A stretch of 64,000 bases of DNA from NCBI GenBank assembly GCA_030770545.1, contig CM061099.1:1240001-1304000 (forward strand). The letters are read 5' to 3'. A program made the position numbers and the translations under genes. Source of the DNA: Macropodus opercularis (lineage: Eukaryota; Chordata; Actinopteri; Anabantiformes; Osphronemidae). Shown here one piece after another: positions 61,601-64,000 of the stretch (its first letter is position 1; each line of letters opens with the position of its first letter). Under the pieces are notes generated by a model. It searched no databases. It was not told where the DNA came from and was given only the letters and a program-made list of their open reading frames with translations.

Positions 61601-64000
61601 ATGCAAGTATATAGTCACAGACATGTGCTCATAGAAACATATTTGAACATGTTTAGGTTTAATCATCGTTTCTGAATCCGCGTTTTCAGTTTTCATACAC
61701 TGCAACATTTAATAAAAGATAGATTGGCTCAATTACCGTGTCAATGATCCACTTACATCTGGACACAAATGAGACATTAACATTATTGCCATCGGGTTGT
61801 AACATCTTACGGGTTTATTACTTTTCATTAACACCAGTTTATGGTCCTGGGCCTCTTTAGACGCGTGACGTGTGACTGTTTTACCTTGTGTGAATATACA
61901 GTTTATAACGAGTTTATGTTGCGTGTTAACGTGACGGAATGAGTCTGTTTTAAACGTGACGGTGTTTTGGATGATAATGACTGAGACCGTGAACACGTAG
62001 AGGCTGAACACTAGACCAGTCATGATGGGTATGATCTACCGATCTGCCTCCCAGGGGAAGGGCTTCAGAGCAGATGGTTGCCTCCGTGGGAAGAGGAACG
62101 TTCGCAGACAGTAAATGATCTTCTCAGCAGGGGGCCGACGTTTTATAATTTGTTCTCGTGCAAGATAGCAACAAACTGTATTGAAGCGCGCGATTATTGA
62201 TCCACGAAGCGGACGAGCACTGGTTGCTGGCGTTGGTTTGACTGGAGACGAGGCCGACTGAGCAGCTGTTTCATCCGCGAGGCAGGCGCCGCCAGGGGAA
62301 GGTGAGCCGGGCACAGAGTGGGTGAGGTGGGTGAGGTGAGCCTGCTGTCACCAATAGTCTCAGGACCTTTGCTTGTCACACGCTGTCTGTGTTTGATCAG
62401 TGGCTGCGACGCTGAGGCTTCATGCTCACGTTTGTTATTAGCTGTGCGGACCTGCTCACATTAGGAGGGTTTTGGGTCAGTAGGTCAGAGGACTGGCTCA
62501 CCAACACCTGGGGGACACGCAGTTCATCAGTCAGGGAGCATTAGGAGCAGAAGGCTGGACCCCAGCCCATGACGGACAGGCATCAGAGACAATCACATTG
62601 TCGGTAAGACATTTAGAGGCGACGCAGCAAATGTGTGTTATTAGGAGTCACGAGCGAGGACGTTCTGCTTTTTGGGGGGAAGGAAAAGGGCAGATTCATG
62701 GGCAGAGTTGATGAATGTGTTGATGGTGGCGTTTTGATAGGGGTAATTTTGACCTGACAGGGCCCAGGCTCTCTCATGAATCACAACGTGTCAGGCCGGC
62801 GCTGGAGATGGAGGGCCGCTCATTGTGGCGCTGACACCCGCGTGAGGGGCCGAGGCTGCTGGGGGTCAAGTGTGACACCTCATTAGAACGATGTTGATTT
62901 AGTGTGGCCACAGTGCAACAGACCTCCTCCCATGGGGCCTAAGCGAGGGGGAGGGAGGCCTGCGCACCGGACAGAACGGGGGCGACACCGACACGACACC
63001 GCGCTTCCTGGTCGGAACGTTCACGCTGCAAACATTTCTTTAAACACGCTCCAACGCTGGCGACTGCTCTGAGAAGCAGTTTTGTCTTTTAAAGCCCGTG
63101 TGTTGTTCTTCCCTCTGGTGGAGGCTCTGTTCTGATCAGCCCCCCCCTGAACCCCTGACAGCATAATACTGACCTTTGACCTTTGATCTTTCGATTTGAA
63201 ATTGTTTTCTGCAATGTCAAGATTACTTCTGACACACTGCAGTTGTGGCCTCAGCTCAAGCGGAAAGTGTTATTGCTGGTTTTCTGTGTATTAATAATGA
63301 TATTGACACAGGTTTTTGCCCACAGACACAAACACATTGTTGTGAAAATAAAATCAAATGTAAATATTAAGACTCAAGGAAAAACTTTCTTTCTTCTGAA
63401 TTTTGAAGTGTCACAACATTAATGTTAATGTTAATGTAAATTAGTTGATATTTCAATGTAGACAGTGTTTGTGTCCACATCTGTCAGTCGGCTGCTGATA
63501 CTGACGCAGGAGCGAAGGCTGGATTAAGCAAATGTGAAGACGCTGAAATCAACTTTGACCTTTTGTTGCAGCGCCTCCAAACGGCCAACTGTGCACATTG
63601 CATTTAAAGTCATGCAGGTTTTTATCTGTGCTACTTTGTGCAGCTTTTTCAGGACATAGAGCAGTTGTCACAGTGTAAACCAGTGTAATAATGTTTTACT
63701 GGTTTGCTGGGCATTAATATTTAAATACTGTTCCAAAGCTTTACGACTGATGGCCTCCATTTTACTTTTATCTAGGTGGCTTCACTGCTTCATTCAACGC
63801 TAATTTCTCCTTTGTTCGTACCTTGACACCGCAGAACCACACAAAGCTGAACAGTTTGAAGCGACTACATTCAGACGCGTCCATCAAATGTCACCGCGCA
63901 GTTTCCCCCTCGCTCTGCGCGTCACAAAAGACATTAAGCGACGCTTTGTGCATCAAGCCATCATGCATACCTAGAAATAAACGAGTATACAATAAAGTGA
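58604..64000. other. gene-poor region upstream of gpr25
   Basis: No coding exon recognised in 5.4 kb. The first 350 bases are GC-rich and probably carry the gpr25 5' UTR and promoter. A CA-rich microsatellite cluster lies at 60073-60373. Stretches at 59770-59960 and 62640-62960 have the even, mixed composition of conserved noncoding elements. The remainder is ordinary AT-rich spacer. Confidence 0.5.
60073..60373. repeat. CA-rich microsatellite with 115-bp higher-order repeat
   Basis: About 300 bases built from CACACA, CACGCACA and CTCTTACACAAA blocks. A segment that includes ATGCACACTTGTGTGTGTGTC recurs with a period near 115 bases, so it is a tandem duplication of a compound microsatellite. 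The CACACTTGTGTG stretches are self-complementary. Long His/Thr or Cys/Val-rich frames through it are artefacts. Confidence 0.93.

Noticed and set aside
1..64000. CRISPR arrays, insertion sequences, phage or toxin-antitoxin systems
   Set aside because: The window is eukaryotic. Tandem arrays present lack spacers of unique sequence, and no transposase, integrase or reverse transcriptase frame was recognised.
1..64000. tRNA, rRNA or microRNA genes
   Set aside because: No cloverleaf with A/B-box motifs or ribosomal sequence was noticed by eye. Hairpin searches cannot be done reliably without computation, so none is claimed.

Overview
This is a vertebrate nuclear genome window, almost certainly from a ray-finned (teleost) fish. 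Genes are split into many short exons with GT-AG introns, introns are mostly 70 to 1000 bp (compact for a vertebrate), CpG-rich promoters alternate with AT-rich spacers, and the deduced proteins match vertebrate families along their whole length. No bacterial, viral or plasmid gene is visible. All identifications come from recognising the translated exons; no database search was run.

Layout. 1-2184 (+): the last nine coding exons of ankrd52, an ankyrin-repeat regulatory subunit of protein phosphatase 6. 4211-8366 (+): npepl1, an M17 aminopeptidase, complete in 12 exons (523 aa). 9463-11678 (+): ctsz, cathepsin Z, complete in 6 exons (302 aa). 12427-16088 (-): nelfcd, a subunit of the negative elongation factor, 15 exons (578 aa), tail-to-tail with ctsz. 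17989-29885 (-): kdm5b, an H3K4 demethylase, 27 coding exons (1478 aa), with a CpG-rich promoter to its right. 32028-32709 (-): rabif (Mss4). 35066-38478 (-): adipor1, 7 coding exons (376 aa). 41452-47527 (-): inava, 8 coding exons (600 aa). 57533-58603 (-): gpr25, a single-exon GPCR (356 aa). The rest of the right side (47.5-57.5 kb and 58.6-64 kb) is gene-poor. It holds a 371-bp duplicated segment, a 19-bp minisatellite, a CA-rich microsatellite cluster and two stretches that look like candidate conserved regulatory DNA.

The genes are not an operon and share no single pathway. The interest lies in linkage: npepl1/ctsz/nelfcd correspond to a human 20q13 group, kdm5b/rabif/adipor1 and inava/gpr25 to human 1q32, and ankrd52 to human 12q13. 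Orders and orientations inside the kdm5b-rabif-adipor1, ctsz-nelfcd and inava-gpr25 groups are as in human, except that klhl12 is absent between rabif and adipor1. Several genes concern transcription and chromatin (nelfcd, kdm5b) or signalling at membranes (adipor1, gpr25, inava), but this looks like chance linkage.

I looked for an undescribed system and did not find one. The most check-worthy points are a GC-AG intron in kdm5b, loss of the RGD motif in the cathepsin Z propeptide, the recent 371-bp duplication, the minisatellite directly behind gpr25, and candidate enhancers in the gene-poor right end.
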